From NCBI GenBank assembly GCA_937902875.1, contig CALFNL010000373.1, positions 1-43,947 on the forward strand: 43,947 bases of DNA, read 5' to 3'. Position 1 is the stretch's first letter. Every line of letters begins with the position of its first letter. Below the pieces are notes generated by a model. That model was not told the DNA's origin and did no database searches. It worked only from the letters and a program-made list of their open reading frames with translations. The translations under genes and the position numbers were made by a program. Shown piece by piece: positions 17,421 to 27,284 of this stretch. The DNA is from an uncultured Bacteroidota bacterium (GTDB lineage Bacteria > Bacteroidota > Bacteroidia > Chitinophagales > Chitinophagaceae).

Positions 17421-19250
17421 TTATTTTTTGATCCTTAGTTGTATGGATAATTCTTCCAGTTGTTTTTCATCAATAGTTGCCGGCGCATCCAGCATCATAT
17501 CACGGCCACTGTTGTTTTTTGGAAAAGCAATAAAATCGCGGATGCTTTCACTTCCGCCCAAAATGGCGCAGAGCCGGTCGAATCCGAATGCGATGCCACC
17601 GTGTGGAGGAGCGCCATATTCGAAAGCACCCAGCAGAAATCCGAATTTATGCAATGATTCTTCCTCACTCATCCCCAAGGCAGAAAACATCTTCTCCTGC
17701 AATTCCCGTTGGTAAATCCGTATGGAGCCTCCCCCGATTTCGTTTCCATTCAACACCATATCGTAGGCGTTGGCTTTGATATGAGCATAGGGGTGCTGCA
17801 AATATTCGGAAGCTTTTTCTATGACTGGGCTATTGCCGATCATAGTTTCGATTTGATCGGGCTTGGGTGCCGTGAAGGGATGATGCCTTGCCACCCAGCG
17901 GTTATCTTCCTCGCTATACTCAAATAAGGGGAAGTCTAATACCCACAATAGCCTGAATTCATTCCTCTTGCGGAGGCCCATACGCTGACCCAATTCAAGG
18001 CGAAGCTCGCTGATGGCCTTCCTGGTTCTTTCCTCGGGGCCGGCCAGGATCAGGATGAGGTCGCCTGCGCTGGCTCCTGTGGCAGTGGCGATTGATCGCA
18101 GTCTGGCAGCGTCATAGAACTTATCAATGCTGCTCTTGAAACTTCCATCGGCAGCGCATTTAATATACACCAGGCCCTGCATTCCAATCTGAGGGCGCTT
18201 AACCCATTCCGTGAGTTCATCGGTCTGCTTGCGCGTGTACTCCGCGGCCCCGGGCACCGCGATGGCTACAACGGTTTCGGCATTATCGAATACGCCGAAT
18301 CCCGCTCCTGCAATCAGTTCGCCTGTGGCAATGGCCTTTCCGCTTTTTTTAAATGCCGATTTCAGGTTAGCTACTTTCATTCCGAAACGGAGATCGGGCT
18401 TGTCATTGCCATAATCCCACATCGCGTCTTCCCAACTCATCCGTTGAACGGGTTCGCGATAGTCAATTCCATTAACCTGCTTAAAAATATATTTGATCAT
18501 GCCTTCAAACATGTTAAGGATATCTTCCTGCTCCACAAAGCTCATCTCGCAGTCTATCTGTGTAAATTCAGGCTGCCGGTCCGCACGCAGGTCTTCATCG
18601 CGGAAACATTTTACTATTTGGTAGTAGCGATCATAGCCACTCACCATCAGCAATTGCTTAAAAGTTTGAGGAGACTGTGGCAGGGCATAAAATTGACCCG
18701 GGTTCATCCGCGAAGGCACTACGAAATCGCGGGCTCCTTCAGGAGTACTCTTGATGAGGAACGGTGTTTCAATATCCATGAAATTATTTTCATGAAGGTA
18801 ATTCCTGGCGGCACGGTTTACGGCATAGCGAAGTTCAAGATTCTTCTTTACTTCATTCCTTCGTAAATCAAGATACCTGAATTTCATGCGCAGGTCATCC
18901 CCGCCATCCGTATCATCCTGGATGGTAAATGGCGGCGTCACCGATTTATTGAGCACATCAAAAGAAATTATTCTTACTTCAATATCACCGGTTGGAATAT
19001 TCGGATTCTTGTTGCTGCGCTCGGCCACGATTCCATGCACCCGCAAAACCCATTCCCGGCCCAGAGGATTTTCACCGAGCTGCTGATGGAGATCTTCCCC
19101 CAATAACAATTGAGTAATGCCGTAACGATCCCTGAGATCTATGAAGGTGATGGCTCCGAATTTTCTGATGGTCTGCACCCAGCCCGCCAGGGTTATTTCT
19201 TTACCTGCATCCTTCAGCCTTAAATCTCCGCAGGTATGTGTTCTGTACAT
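17421..19250 (-). CDS. aspS: Aspartate--tRNA ligase
   Basis: Class II aminoacyl-tRNA synthetase that charges tRNA-Asp. The chosen start gives [12 protein letters not shown], the normal beginning of bacterial AspRS; ATGs at 19256 and 19298 are alternatives but would add atypical residues. Domains in order are an anticodon-binding OB fold (to ~110), the catalytic core with [11 protein letters not shown] and motif 2 [18 protein letters not shown], the bacterial GAD insertion (~280-420), and motif 3 GIAFGFDRL near the C-terminus followed by RDFIAFPKN. The length of 609 residues is usual. A -7 box and a 14-base tandem repeat lie in front of it. Confidence 0.97.
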   Translation of the reverse strand: MYRTHTCGDLRLKDAGKEITLAGWVQTIRKFGAITFIDLRDRYGITQLLLGEDLHQQLGENPLGREWVLRVHGIVAERSNKNPNIPTGDIEVRIISFDVLNKSVTPPFTIQDDTDGGDDLRMKFRYLDLRRNEVKKNLELRYAVNRAARNYLHENNFMDIETPFLIKSTPEGARDFVVPSRMNPGQFYALPQSPQTFKQLLMVSGYDRYYQIVKCFRDEDLRADRQPEFTQIDCEMSFVEQEDILNMFEGMIKYIFKQVNGIDYREPVQRMSWEDAMWDYGNDKPDLRFGMKVANLKSAFKKSGKAIATGELIAGAGFGVFDNAETVVAIAVPGAAEYTRKQTDELTEWVKRPQIGMQGLVYIKCAADGSFKSSIDKFYDAARLRSIATATGASAGDLILILAGPEERTRKAISELRLELGQRMGLRKRNEFRLLWVLDFPLFEYSEEDNRWVARHHPFTAPKPDQIETMIGNSPVIEKASEYLQHPYAHIKANAYDMVLNGNEIGGGSIRIYQRELQEKMFSALGMSEEESLHKFGFLLGAFEYGAPPHGGIAFGFDRLCAILGGSESIRDFIAFPKNNSGRDMMLDAPATIDEKQLEELSIQLRIKK

Positions 19251-19297
19251 GTTCATGCAATTTAAATTTCCTTTCAATTCCTCTTTCCAGCAATTCA

Positions 19298-19325
19298 TTC
19301 ACTCGGGCCTGTTCACTCGGGCCTG
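19298..19325 (-). repeat. 14-base tandem duplication in the aspS leader
   Basis: Two perfect head-to-tail copies of a 14-base unit (plus-strand TTCACTCGGGCCTG at 19298-19311 and 19312-19325). It lies directly downstream of the candidate aspS -7 box, so it would form the first part of the aspS 5' leader. Confidence 0.85.
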
Positions 19326-19333
19326 CAAAGGTA
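19326..19333 (-). promoter_or_regulatory. Candidate -7 box for aspS
   Basis: The minus strand reads TACCTTTG, an exact TAnnTTTG match, 76 bases ahead of the chosen aspS start. If real, transcription begins just before or within the 14-base tandem repeat. No -33 element is apparent. Confidence 0.45.
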
Positions 19334-19409
19334 AATGAAATGAGCTAAGAATTGAACTTGGGTATCCTGCTATGCTGTATATTGAGAACTAATTTCCAAA
19401 ACCTATTCA

Positions 19410-20372
19410 ATGCCCCAGGACTCCGGGATCATATCAGTTACACAGCCTGCTTCCGGCGAAAAAATGAATCAAATAGTTGACAGTCTGCGGTGGACGGATT
19501 CGGTGCGCCATGCCGGCGGCCAATTGATGATGAATCAGGATTATCAGGGGCCTGACTTGTTCACGTGGTCTGTAATTGTGGCTTTGGCATTCCTGGCATT
19601 CCTGATTTCTTTTCCCATTGTATCTGGCAAAATCAGGCGAAGACGCATTGCCAGGCAAATTGCTCTTGAAATGGATTTGAAAGGTAAGGAATTGGATATC
19701 ACTCTCAGTGGGCAAAACAGTTTTTACCGTGACCTAAGCGCCGAATACAGGCAACGGTTTCTCTGGAGGCTGCTGCATTTCATGAGCGGAAAAAAATTTG
19801 AATATGTTGGCATAGAGGCGGCTGATGAGATCCCGGTTCTTGTTGGCGCCGCTGCCATTCAACTTACGTTTGGGCTCCGGGGCTACCTTATGGAATTTTT
19901 AGATACGATTTACCTGATGCATCACGACTACTACTATGGGTATTTTCAAACTCCATTCCAGGGTCATGTCAACAGCAGGGGTATCTATCTTTCATGGATC
20001 AATTTTATGAAAGGATATGAAAATTATTCTGACGCGCAGAATGTGGGCCTGCATGAAATGGCGCATGCACTTGCTTATGTGAATTTTTACGGGTATGGTG
20101 TGGAGGATGAAGAATTCAAACACAGGTTCAGCCTATTTTCAAAAATCGCCCGGCCGGTATTTGAAAGTATGAAATCCGGTACACCCTATTTATTTGACTC
20201 TTACGCAGCCACTGATTACAATGAATTCTGGGCCGTGTCTGTTGAAACCTTTTTTGAAAAGCCTCAGGAATTCTATCAGCAATTGCCCGAATATTACCTG
20301 GCCATGTGCTCCCTCCTGAACCAGGATCCTATGAAGAAAACGCCAATATTGATTCCCGCAGAAGCGGGATAG
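19410..20372 (+). CDS. Membrane-anchored MtfA-family zinc peptidase
   Basis: Zinc metallopeptidase of 320 residues resembling MtfA (Mlc titration factor A, peptidase family M90). A single hydrophobic segment at residues ~51-71 is followed by a basic cluster KIRRRR. The zinc site is H215-E216-M-A-H219 with a downstream NEFWAVSVETFFEKP (E272 or E279 as third ligand), the MtfA pattern. E. coli MtfA is soluble; the membrane anchor seen here is common in Bacteroidota members. The residues ahead of the anchor (1-50) show no motif, and Met19 is an alternative start. The stop is seven bases from the end of the convergent next gene. Role is inferred only at family level. Confidence 0.88.
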   Translation: MPQDSGIISVTQPASGEKMNQIVDSLRWTDSVRHAGGQLMMNQDYQGPDLFTWSVIVALAFLAFLISFPIVSGKIRRRRIARQIALEMDLKGKELDITLSGQNSFYRDLSAEYRQRFLWRLLHFMSGKKFEYVGIEAADEIPVLVGAAAIQLTFGLRGYLMEFLDTIYLMHHDYYYGYFQTPFQGHVNSRGIYLSWINFMKGYENYSDAQNVGLHEMAHALAYVNFYGYGVEDEEFKHRFSLFSKIARPVFESMKSGTPYLFDSYAATDYNEFWAVSVETFFEKPQEFYQQLPEYYLAMCSLLNQDPMKKTPILIPAEAG

Positions 20373-20378
20373 GTGAAT

Positions 20379-20813
20379 TCAATTTGCCGGATTGGAAAAT
20401 TCTTCCCTCACCAATTCCTCCGCTTTTTCATGCATCTTCTTATGAAATGCCGGATCGGGTGCCAGTGCCAGATAATAATACACTAATATGCATAAACCCA
20501 ATCCAAATGGAATAAGCGCCATGTGACGTAGTCCGAAAGTTCCTTCATCCCATCCAAAAAATTCCCCTATCATCCAGAGGCAATTCGCGGTGATCCAAAA
20601 TACCACCGCCAGGTTATGCAAGAGCTCTGCCTGAATCTTGCGCGTTTGCCATGTGATCAGGATGGCCACTGTTAAAGTGGGAATAATCATGAAAATTCCC
20701 AGGGTCCGGAAATTGGTGGCCCAGCAGGCGTCTTTGATCAACCAGAGCAGAATGTGTAAATTTTCCACCCGCCTGAAACGGGCCGGAATTGAATAGATTC
20801 GGTATTGGCTCAT
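20379..20813 (-). CDS. Small membrane protein, unknown function
   Basis: Protein of 144 residues with three hydrophobic segments (about 37-56, 65-88 and 97-118), rich in Trp, and a charged C-terminal tail (FHKKMHEKAEELVREEF). The N-terminal third includes ENLHILLWLIKDACW, which I have an impression of seeing in other uncharacterised Bacteroidota membrane proteins. No catalytic motif. It is convergent with the MtfA-like gene. Met at residue 1 is the only ATG that keeps the whole frame. Confidence 0.65.
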   Translation of the reverse strand: MSQYRIYSIPARFRRVENLHILLWLIKDACWATNFRTLGIFMIIPTLTVAILITWQTRKIQAELLHNLAVVFWITANCLWMIGEFFGWDEGTFGLRHMALIPFGLGLCILVYYYLALAPDPAFHKKMHEKAEELVREEFSNPAN

Positions 20814-20949
20814 CTTGTATGGAAGAAAGGTTTATTGAAATGCATCCCGAATGCGGGCCTTATCCATTCAAAAATAAAAGGAATATATTCCCGGAGAAAA
20901 ATAAATTCAAAAATAAACTCCGGGGCATGTGTACGCACAGGTGCTCTCG

Positions 20950-23900
20950 TCAATGGGCCACCCTGATCCTGATCCCTTCAGAATGACTGCTGAACTCAGG
21001 AGCATACATGCATTGAATGGTTGCCACTCCCACAGAAAAGTTTCCGGAATTAGACACAAACAACGGATATTCGAATACATAAGTTCCTTTTGGAAGCCAA
21101 TTGAAGAAGAAATTGGTGCTGGCATCCCTGGTGCTTTCATAGTAACCCAAGCCTCCCTGCCATCTATAGCCGCTCAAAACATTCACTGGTTCCGTTCCTG
21201 CGGCACGCATGTCTTTCATGTGCACGTATTCCATGTCGCGGTCTGCCCTTAGTTCAATCCTCACTTTTAGCTTGTCACCGGGTTTTAGTTCGTCTCCGTC
21301 ATTTACCGGCTCAAGTACCGGCCCCCTGCTGCTGTTCGTCTCCAAGAATATTTTTTTGCTGAGTTGCAACGGCGTTGCTGAGGGGGTTATCTTGTCAAGG
21401 TATTCAAAGTATTGCCAGTAAACCGCGCCCCAGGCGGGCGGGCCTGAGCTATCTCCTGCGGATGGATTGGCTTGCGAACCAACTGTTACATGTATATTGC
21501 CCATGGCAGGTTTCACATTAGCTCCCGGAATTGTTTCGCGGAAATACCCGGTACCGGCTTCTGATCCTGAATCGGATTTGAACGTCCTTTCTCCTAGACT
21601 GATGGTTACCAATGGTTCTTTCTGCAGCCAGTTTGAGCCACCTAACAGCAAAGCATAGCAGGCATCGGCGGTGGCCTTGGTGCTGGCCCAGTTCTGCGTT
21701 TGTTTTTGTTTGAGCAACCAGGTCTTCATTTCATTCACCGACTTCATGTCTTTGGCAATTTCACCGAAAGCTTCAATGAGCAGTGACTGTATTTCTGTGG
21801 GCGCCTGGTACCAGTAATAACCTCCCCGATTCTCTTTCCAATACATTCCGAGTTCTTCATTATGCATTGCATTTTCCTTCAGCGAGGCGAGAATGGATTT
21901 CGGCGTCTTCATTTCACCTGACCTGAACAAGGCAAGAGCAATCATCCCCTGCATATAGGAGCTTTGCTGCAGCCAGAATTTTTGAGACTGACTCCTGTAA
22001 AAATTATAGGCCGCTTCCGTGCCTGCCCACAACTTTTGATCTCTGAAGAAACTCCGCATGTACAGGTATTGAATAGCGTTATTGCTCAGTTGATTCTTTT
22101 TAAGGTTGGATTTCTTCTTGAGCAGGGCGTCATAATCTTCCCTGATCCGCTTGTCCAGGTATTGCAGGGCCTTTCCTGTGATCCCTTCCCAGGCCCGGAT
22201 CTGGTTATCTGAAACCGCTTTGAGTTGCCGGAGATGGCCGATTCCTGTTAGGATATATTGGGTGATATAACGGTCATCGGGTCCACCCTTAAACCATGAA
22301 AATCCTCCGTTGGGCGATTGTAAGTCGCGCAATTTATCGAGACTTCCATTCAATTCCCTGCTCATTCGCATCATGTCTAAAAGCAATGCCAGGTTCTTTT
22401 TGCGTTCTGTTTCATTCCTGGCTTCCAGCACCCAGGGCGTTTCTTCGAGTAATACCGATTTTAAATCTGCATTCTTCTCCAGGTTTGAAAGCATGGCAGC
22501 GCTGTCAGTGGTCTTCCATTTTTCCAAAATAGTTTTGATGCGGGGAGAACTATTTGCAATGGCCGTGGCCAGCGCATTGGCATAGTAGCGATTGAAGGTC
22601 TGTTCCACACATTCATATGGAAATTCCATCAGGTAGGGCAGGGCCTGAATTGCATACCAGGCCGGGTTGGTTGTGAATTCAACGGTCAGGGAACGGTTGC
22701 TTAAAGATTGGCTTGCGCTATCGGAAGCAGTTTGAATTAGCTTCTCAAACCTGAAATCCCTGGCCGATTCCCCATTCATGGGTAATGAGAGGCTTTCAGT
22801 AACCAACATACGATTGGTCAGCACGGGCAGGATATTCTCCTCGCCATCGCTGTAATTTCCTGATTCGGCAACTATGCGATACTGTAATAGTTTGTTATAG
22901 TTGAAGGGTATTGTAATAGGAAAGTACGTGACCGTGCTCTGTCCGGCACCTATTGTGAAATACTGCACCGGAAATAGGTTCTGGAACCAGCCATCAACAG
23001 CCTGGTTGGTAGTGGCATCTATCAGTTGAAGCATTGCCTTGCCCACCATTTCCTTATCGCTGAGGTTTACGATCTTGGCACTGAATTCCAGTTTATCTCC
23101 TTCCCTTACGAAGCGTGGAGAATTGGGCTGGACCATCAGTTGTTTTGCGGTGATGATAGATTTTGTAGCATAACCGAACCCGAGGTCCTTGGTATGTGCC
23201 AATGCCATCAACTTCCATTGCGTCAGCGCCTCGGGCATCTTAAAAGAGAATTCAACGGCCCCGTCTGCACCAGTCCTCAGATCGGGGAAGAAGAAAGCCG
23301 TTTCATTGAAATTTTTTCTTACACTGATATTGGAGGGTTTCGATGGAGCTTCCTGCGGAACCTGCTCCGAAACTGCTTCAACCTGCAGCCCCGCTACCTT
23401 CCCTTGCAGTTGAGATTTTTCCATTAGTGCCGCGGCAGAATCTGCGGCAACGGCTCCATATATTATTTTCCCGTTATTTGGTTTTGCCGCCGCCATATTA
23501 CGTCTTCCATAGCCCGCAACCTCAACATTATTCCAGAATGTATTGAGTTGATCATAATTCTTTTGAAAATATCTTGCATTGTTTTCGTTCCACCATTTTT
23601 GGTTGGATTGAACGCTGGCGAAACTATTTTGTGCAGACCAGTAATGCCAGCCTGCATATTCATTCCAAATGCCCGGCTTTTCCCAGCCATGGGGCCTAAA
23701 CTGATCCAATGAAGCGTCGTACATGGCCGCGAGTAGTTCGGCTGCCAGTTTCTCGCCCTTGTTACCACTTATCCTGAGTTTCCATTTTTCCAGGCTTCCG
23801 GGTTCCAGTTTGTCCCGCACAGTCTCGAAGCTGATAGAAAGTTCCCTGTTTGTCCAAGGAACCGAAACATCCCATCTGTTGCTATAAAAGCGATTGTCTT

Positions 23901-26900
23901 TTACGAAGAATTGCCATATGCCAAATCCACCACGATCTTCCTCCGTAACCGGGTATTCGAAATATTTCTTTTCGCGATTCAGCGTAATAAATTCATATTC
24001 CCCCCGGGCCTCATTTTGTTCTTGCGGTTTTTCTGTTTGCAGAATCATAAAGAGGTTATCAGCGCCGGTGCCGGTCAGGAACCTGGCCTTCTCGCCTGGC
24101 TGGGCTTCATCCTGAATGGCTGTATTCCACGAATAAGTTGGAGCGGGAGTGCCAGGGTCTTTCTGTTCATACAACTGGAAATATTCAACGGCCTTCACTT
24201 CTTCACCATAACGGTCATGGGCAATGGCTTCAGCTATATACCAGCCTTGTAGGAGCGCGACGCGTGGAATATTGAATCCCGTGGCCCGGGAAGTGTTCAG
24301 GGTATCACTAAAAACCGGTTTCCCCTTTTCCCAGGTGAGCGGATCGGTCTCGTTCCTATATTCATCATGAGGAAAATATTTCAGAAATTCCGCTTCGCCG
24401 TACACAAATTGATCAGGATTAATCCAATATCTTTTGCGTATCAAGCGCTGCGGAACGCTCAATGGATAGACATGGAGTTCCACTTTTGCCGGTTCAGATT
24501 CACCGGCCAGGTTCTTGCTTGAAACCGCGATATTCCTGAAGCTATCTACATCAAGAATACCTTTTTTAGGCAATCGCAATTGCAGGACCAGAGATATATA
24601 ACCCACAGGCACAAGCGCGGAGGCGCTCCGGGTTTCGCCGTTGATATCGGTAACATCGGCTTCCACCGTGTAGTCAAACACAGGATCCAGTTGCTGCGCC
24701 ACTGACAGATCGGGTATGGCCGGGAATTGAATCTGGAATTTCCCGGCAGAATCGGTGATGGTCTTGCCATTTGTAATTTCCATTGTTGAAGTCCGCGGCA
24801 TGCCCCTGCGGCTATACAGCCAGGGATAAACGAATCTTGCCTTCCTGGAGACGTGGTATTTTACCTGAGCTCCGTCGAGGTTATTTCCCGCATAGGCGCG
24901 GGCATATCCTGTAATGGTAACTGTATCATTCACGCGATAACTGCCCTTCAGCTTTTCCAATTCAACTTGGAATTTTGGCCGCTTGTATTCTTCAACCGAA
25001 AAATCCAGTTGGCTGTTTGTATATTCTGGTATGTTAATCTGGAAGGCTCCATGCAAGACATTCTGCGGAAGCCTGAACTGACCGTGAAAGGATCCAAATT
25101 CATTGAAGCTCACGTACACCGAATCAATGGTCTGGCCATTCGCGTCGAGCAAATCAACTTCAATGCTGTCTTTTGAACGAATAATCCTGGGTTTATGAGT
25201 GATGGAATCTTTTGTGATCCCAATTCCTTTATAAAATAGCAGTTGGCCGGCACGGTAAATACTCCGGTCGGCAAAGAGGTACACCCTGGCGTTCTTTTGC
25301 TCATAGTTTTTCGCTGTCAATTGGTCAGAAGGGTCTCTGTAATAAAACAGGCTGTATTGATAATCATCCATGAATAAATGGTCGTTCTCCCAGTTTATTT
25401 CGAGCCTGATATTTCGCTGCGATTTGGATTTTGACTGAATCCTGAAAAAGCCATTGCTGTCGGCAGTCAGGTTCTCCGCTTTTTGAAGTGAATTCTTCCT
25501 GTTGTTGTAGTCATATTGCAGGGACCATATCTGTATGGCGGCATTTGACAAGGGTTTGCCCGTTTCCCGGTGCAATGCAAAATAATCATTACCGTTGCTG
25601 GTGTAGCTGATATTGGACACATAGAAATATTGAATGGCCAATGGATTTTTTTCAAGGTTGAAATCAGCTGTTGCACTAGTGAGCAGCGCGTATTCCCCTA
25701 CTGGTAATGGATCAATTTTTATTTCCACGCTATGGCTTCGAAAATCGTTGGAAGGAGGCAGGGCTTGTTGCCAACTGCGAATTGGAGAAAGAGACTGGAG
25801 TTTTTTCCAATAGGCTTCGTCACTACGATTTTGCAATTGGTCTTTCAGCGATTTGTTTAGTTTGATCAGGCGCAGGTAGAGCGTATTAAAGTTATTGTAA
25901 CTAACGAGTGTCCGAAAGGGCTGGTCCGGCAGATTCACTTTTTCTGTTTGCAATTGTGCCGATGGCCTCAATATCTGGCTCAACAGGTTTTGGCAATTGA
26001 TGGCTCCTTCCGTTTCTGGTAAATTTCGAATGGTTTTTTCACAAATTTCCTTTGCAATACGATATGCGTATTTGTAACGGTCATCGCCTTTCGCAGGATC
26101 ATAAGCTCCTCCTTTTTCAAAATAAAATTGTGCCAGCAGGCTCCAGGCCTGGGAAGCGGCTGGCTGATTTTGATATTGGGTGGTCAGGTGATCCAGTGCA
26201 TCACGGTATAGCTCGTCTTTACCGGGCATAACGGCATATTGTTTCATGAATTGAAGGCGCAACAGGTCTGCGTCCAAAAGCGCGTCCGTGTTGGCATCAT
26301 GCAGGTGAAATGCCAGCAGGTTCTGGTAAATGAGCAGCGCCTTGTGGAGGAGCGAAGCCGAATCACTGGTGGCAAAATGTTGTTGCACGAAATCGACAGC
26401 TGGTTCGAAAGCCCATTTCTGATCGATCTGGAATGCAAATGCGGGTTTGGTGATATCTCTTTCGTCATTTTGAAAATAGGTGAGGGCACGGTGAGCCAGC
26501 AAATCGTATAATGTGGGTCGCAGGTAACGCGCATTGCCCTTGAGAATAATGGGGTCAAAGGGAGCCAGGGGTTTCAGTTGAAGCAGATTTTCTTCTTGTA
26601 TCGATTGCAAGTAAAGCTCGCCAATCTTGCTATGGAAGTCTTCTATGCCCCAGGTGGCGATATCTTCTTTGCTGAACTGGCTCGTTTGGGTTCTGCCATA
26701 TAATTTCCAGCGGTTGTTTTGAAAATAATTCCAATACATTTCTGCCGCCAGCGAATTGAGAATGGATTTCGCCGGTTCCCTGGCCGACTGTATTTCCTTT
26801 TCAATTTTCCGTATGTTCTTCCCGGCGCCATTTTCCTCAAGGTTTTGTTCCAGGTTTAACTGGTATAACAAGGCCTTGATCAGTTGTGCTTCGTTCTTTT

Positions 26901-27138
26901 CCTTCTTAGCCTTTTCATATATTTTATTAACCTCGCTGAGCGCCGATTTATTCAATCCTTTTTCCAGGATGAGCCGATCAATCTTTTTCCAGGCGCTGTC
27001 ATAGCCTGTCATTCTGGTCTGCGCGCCTGCGTCGCCAGCCAGGAGGCTGAAGAATAGAAGGAGGCCGGTGCAGATTCTGACCAGGGTCTTGCTGGAAATC
27101 ATCATTTCAATATTTGTTGGGTTCATCTTCCTGTTCAT
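20950..27138 (-). CDS. Alpha-2-macroglobulin family protein (Bacteroidota type) with SusC-plug-like segment
   Basis: Very large exported protein of 2062 residues. A signal peptide (about residues 14-40, ending DAGAQ) suggests the real start may be Met12 or Met13 rather than Met1. Residues ~40-400 are helical and repeat-like. Macroglobulin beta domains follow, with the MG2 hallmark RVYLFADRSIYRAGQLLFYKG near 630. The A2M core (FFFPDLRTGADG...MPEALTQWKLMALAHT) is near 1275-1320, and the thioester motif C1510-V-E-Q1513 is intact. An alpha-toroid and a C-terminal MG domain follow. Such proteins trap proteases through the thioester in the periplasm or on the surface. Residues 1206-1256 resemble a TonB receptor plug start, an oddity. 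No pbpC neighbour is present. Confidence 0.92.
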   Translation of the reverse strand: MNRKMNPTNIEMMISSKTLVRICTGLLLFFSLLAGDAGAQTRMTGYDSAWKKIDRLILEKGLNKSALSEVNKIYEKAKKEKNEAQLIKALLYQLNLEQNLEENGAGKNIRKIEKEIQSAREPAKSILNSLAAEMYWNYFQNNRWKLYGRTQTSQFSKEDIATWGIEDFHSKIGELYLQSIQEENLLQLKPLAPFDPIILKGNARYLRPTLYDLLAHRALTYFQNDERDITKPAFAFQIDQKWAFEPAVDFVQQHFATSDSASLLHKALLIYQNLLAFHLHDANTDALLDADLLRLQFMKQYAVMPGKDELYRDALDHLTTQYQNQPAASQAWSLLAQFYFEKGGAYDPAKGDDRYKYAYRIAKEICEKTIRNLPETEGAINCQNLLSQILRPSAQLQTEKVNLPDQPFRTLVSYNNFNTLYLRLIKLNKSLKDQLQNRSDEAYWKKLQSLSPIRSWQQALPPSNDFRSHSVEIKIDPLPVGEYALLTSATADFNLEKNPLAIQYFYVSNISYTSNGNDYFALHRETGKPLSNAAIQIWSLQYDYNNRKNSLQKAENLTADSNGFFRIQSKSKSQRNIRLEINWENDHLFMDDYQYSLFYYRDPSDQLTAKNYEQKNARVYLFADRSIYRAGQLLFYKGIGITKDSITHKPRIIRSKDSIEVDLLDANGQTIDSVYVSFNEFGSFHGQFRLPQNVLHGAFQINIPEYTNSQLDFSVEEYKRPKFQVELEKLKGSYRVNDTVTITGYARAYAGNNLDGAQVKYHVSRKARFVYPWLYSRRGMPRTSTMEITNGKTITDSAGKFQIQFPAIPDLSVAQQLDPVFDYTVEADVTDINGETRSASALVPVGYISLVLQLRLPKKGILDVDSFRNIAVSSKNLAGESEPAKVELHVYPLSVPQRLIRKRYWINPDQFVYGEAEFLKYFPHDEYRNETDPLTWEKGKPVFSDTLNTSRATGFNIPRVALLQGWYIAEAIAHDRYGEEVKAVEYFQLYEQKDPGTPAPTYSWNTAIQDEAQPGEKARFLTGTGADNLFMILQTEKPQEQNEARGEYEFITLNREKKYFEYPVTEEDRGGFGIWQFFVKDNRFYSNRWDVSVPWTNRELSISFETVRDKLEPGSLEKWKLRISGNKGEKLAAELLAAMYDASLDQFRPHGWEKPGIWNEYAGWHYWSAQNSFASVQSNQKWWNENNARYFQKNYDQLNTFWNNVEVAGYGRRNMAAAKPNNGKIIYGAVAADSAAALMEKSQLQGKVAGLQVEAVSEQVPQEAPSKPSNISVRKNFNETAFFFPDLRTGADGAVEFSFKMPEALTQWKLMALAHTKDLGFGYATKSIITAKQLMVQPNSPRFVREGDKLEFSAKIVNLSDKEMVGKAMLQLIDATTNQAVDGWFQNLFPVQYFTIGAGQSTVTYFPITIPFNYNKLLQYRIVAESGNYSDGEENILPVLTNRMLVTESLSLPMNGESARDFRFEKLIQTASDSASQSLSNRSLTVEFTTNPAWYAIQALPYLMEFPYECVEQTFNRYYANALATAIANSSPRIKTILEKWKTTDSAAMLSNLEKNADLKSVLLEETPWVLEARNETERKKNLALLLDMMRMSRELNGSLDKLRDLQSPNGGFSWFKGGPDDRYITQYILTGIGHLRQLKAVSDNQIRAWEGITGKALQYLDKRIREDYDALLKKKSNLKKNQLSNNAIQYLYMRSFFRDQKLWAGTEAAYNFYRSQSQKFWLQQSSYMQGMIALALFRSGEMKTPKSILASLKENAMHNEELGMYWKENRGGYYWYQAPTEIQSLLIEAFGEIAKDMKSVNEMKTWLLKQKQTQNWASTKATADACYALLLGGSNWLQKEPLVTISLGERTFKSDSGSEAGTGYFRETIPGANVKPAMGNIHVTVGSQANPSAGDSSGPPAWGAVYWQYFEYLDKITPSATPLQLSKKIFLETNSSRGPVLEPVNDGDELKPGDKLKVRIELRADRDMEYVHMKDMRAAGTEPVNVLSGYRWQGGLGYYESTRDASTNFFFNWLPKGTYVFEYPLFVSNSGNFSVGVATIQCMYAPEFSSHSEGIRIRVAH

Positions 27139-27230
27139 ACAAGATATAAAATGCCTTTGCCAATTATGATGCCTCTTTCAGAAACTTTGCATATTTTTTT
27201 GGGATAAATATTTTGTAAAACTGGGGCAAT

Positions 27231-27253
27231 CAAAAACCCCGCACAAGGCGGGG
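27231..27253 (-). terminator. Rho-independent terminator after sucD
   Basis: Read on the minus strand: a perfect six-pair stem CCCCGC / GCGGGG around a five-base loop, followed by TTTTTG. It lies 32 bases past the sucD stop. The stem occupies 27237-27253. Confidence 0.9.
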
Positions 27254-27284
27254 CGGGGAATATTTGGTTCGCTGAAATCATATT

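Noticed and set aside
20352-20369. GC-rich hairpin (TCCCGC-AGAA-GCGGGA) at the end of the MtfA-like gene
   Set aside because: It lies within the coding sequence and has no T-run on either strand, so I do not call it a terminator.
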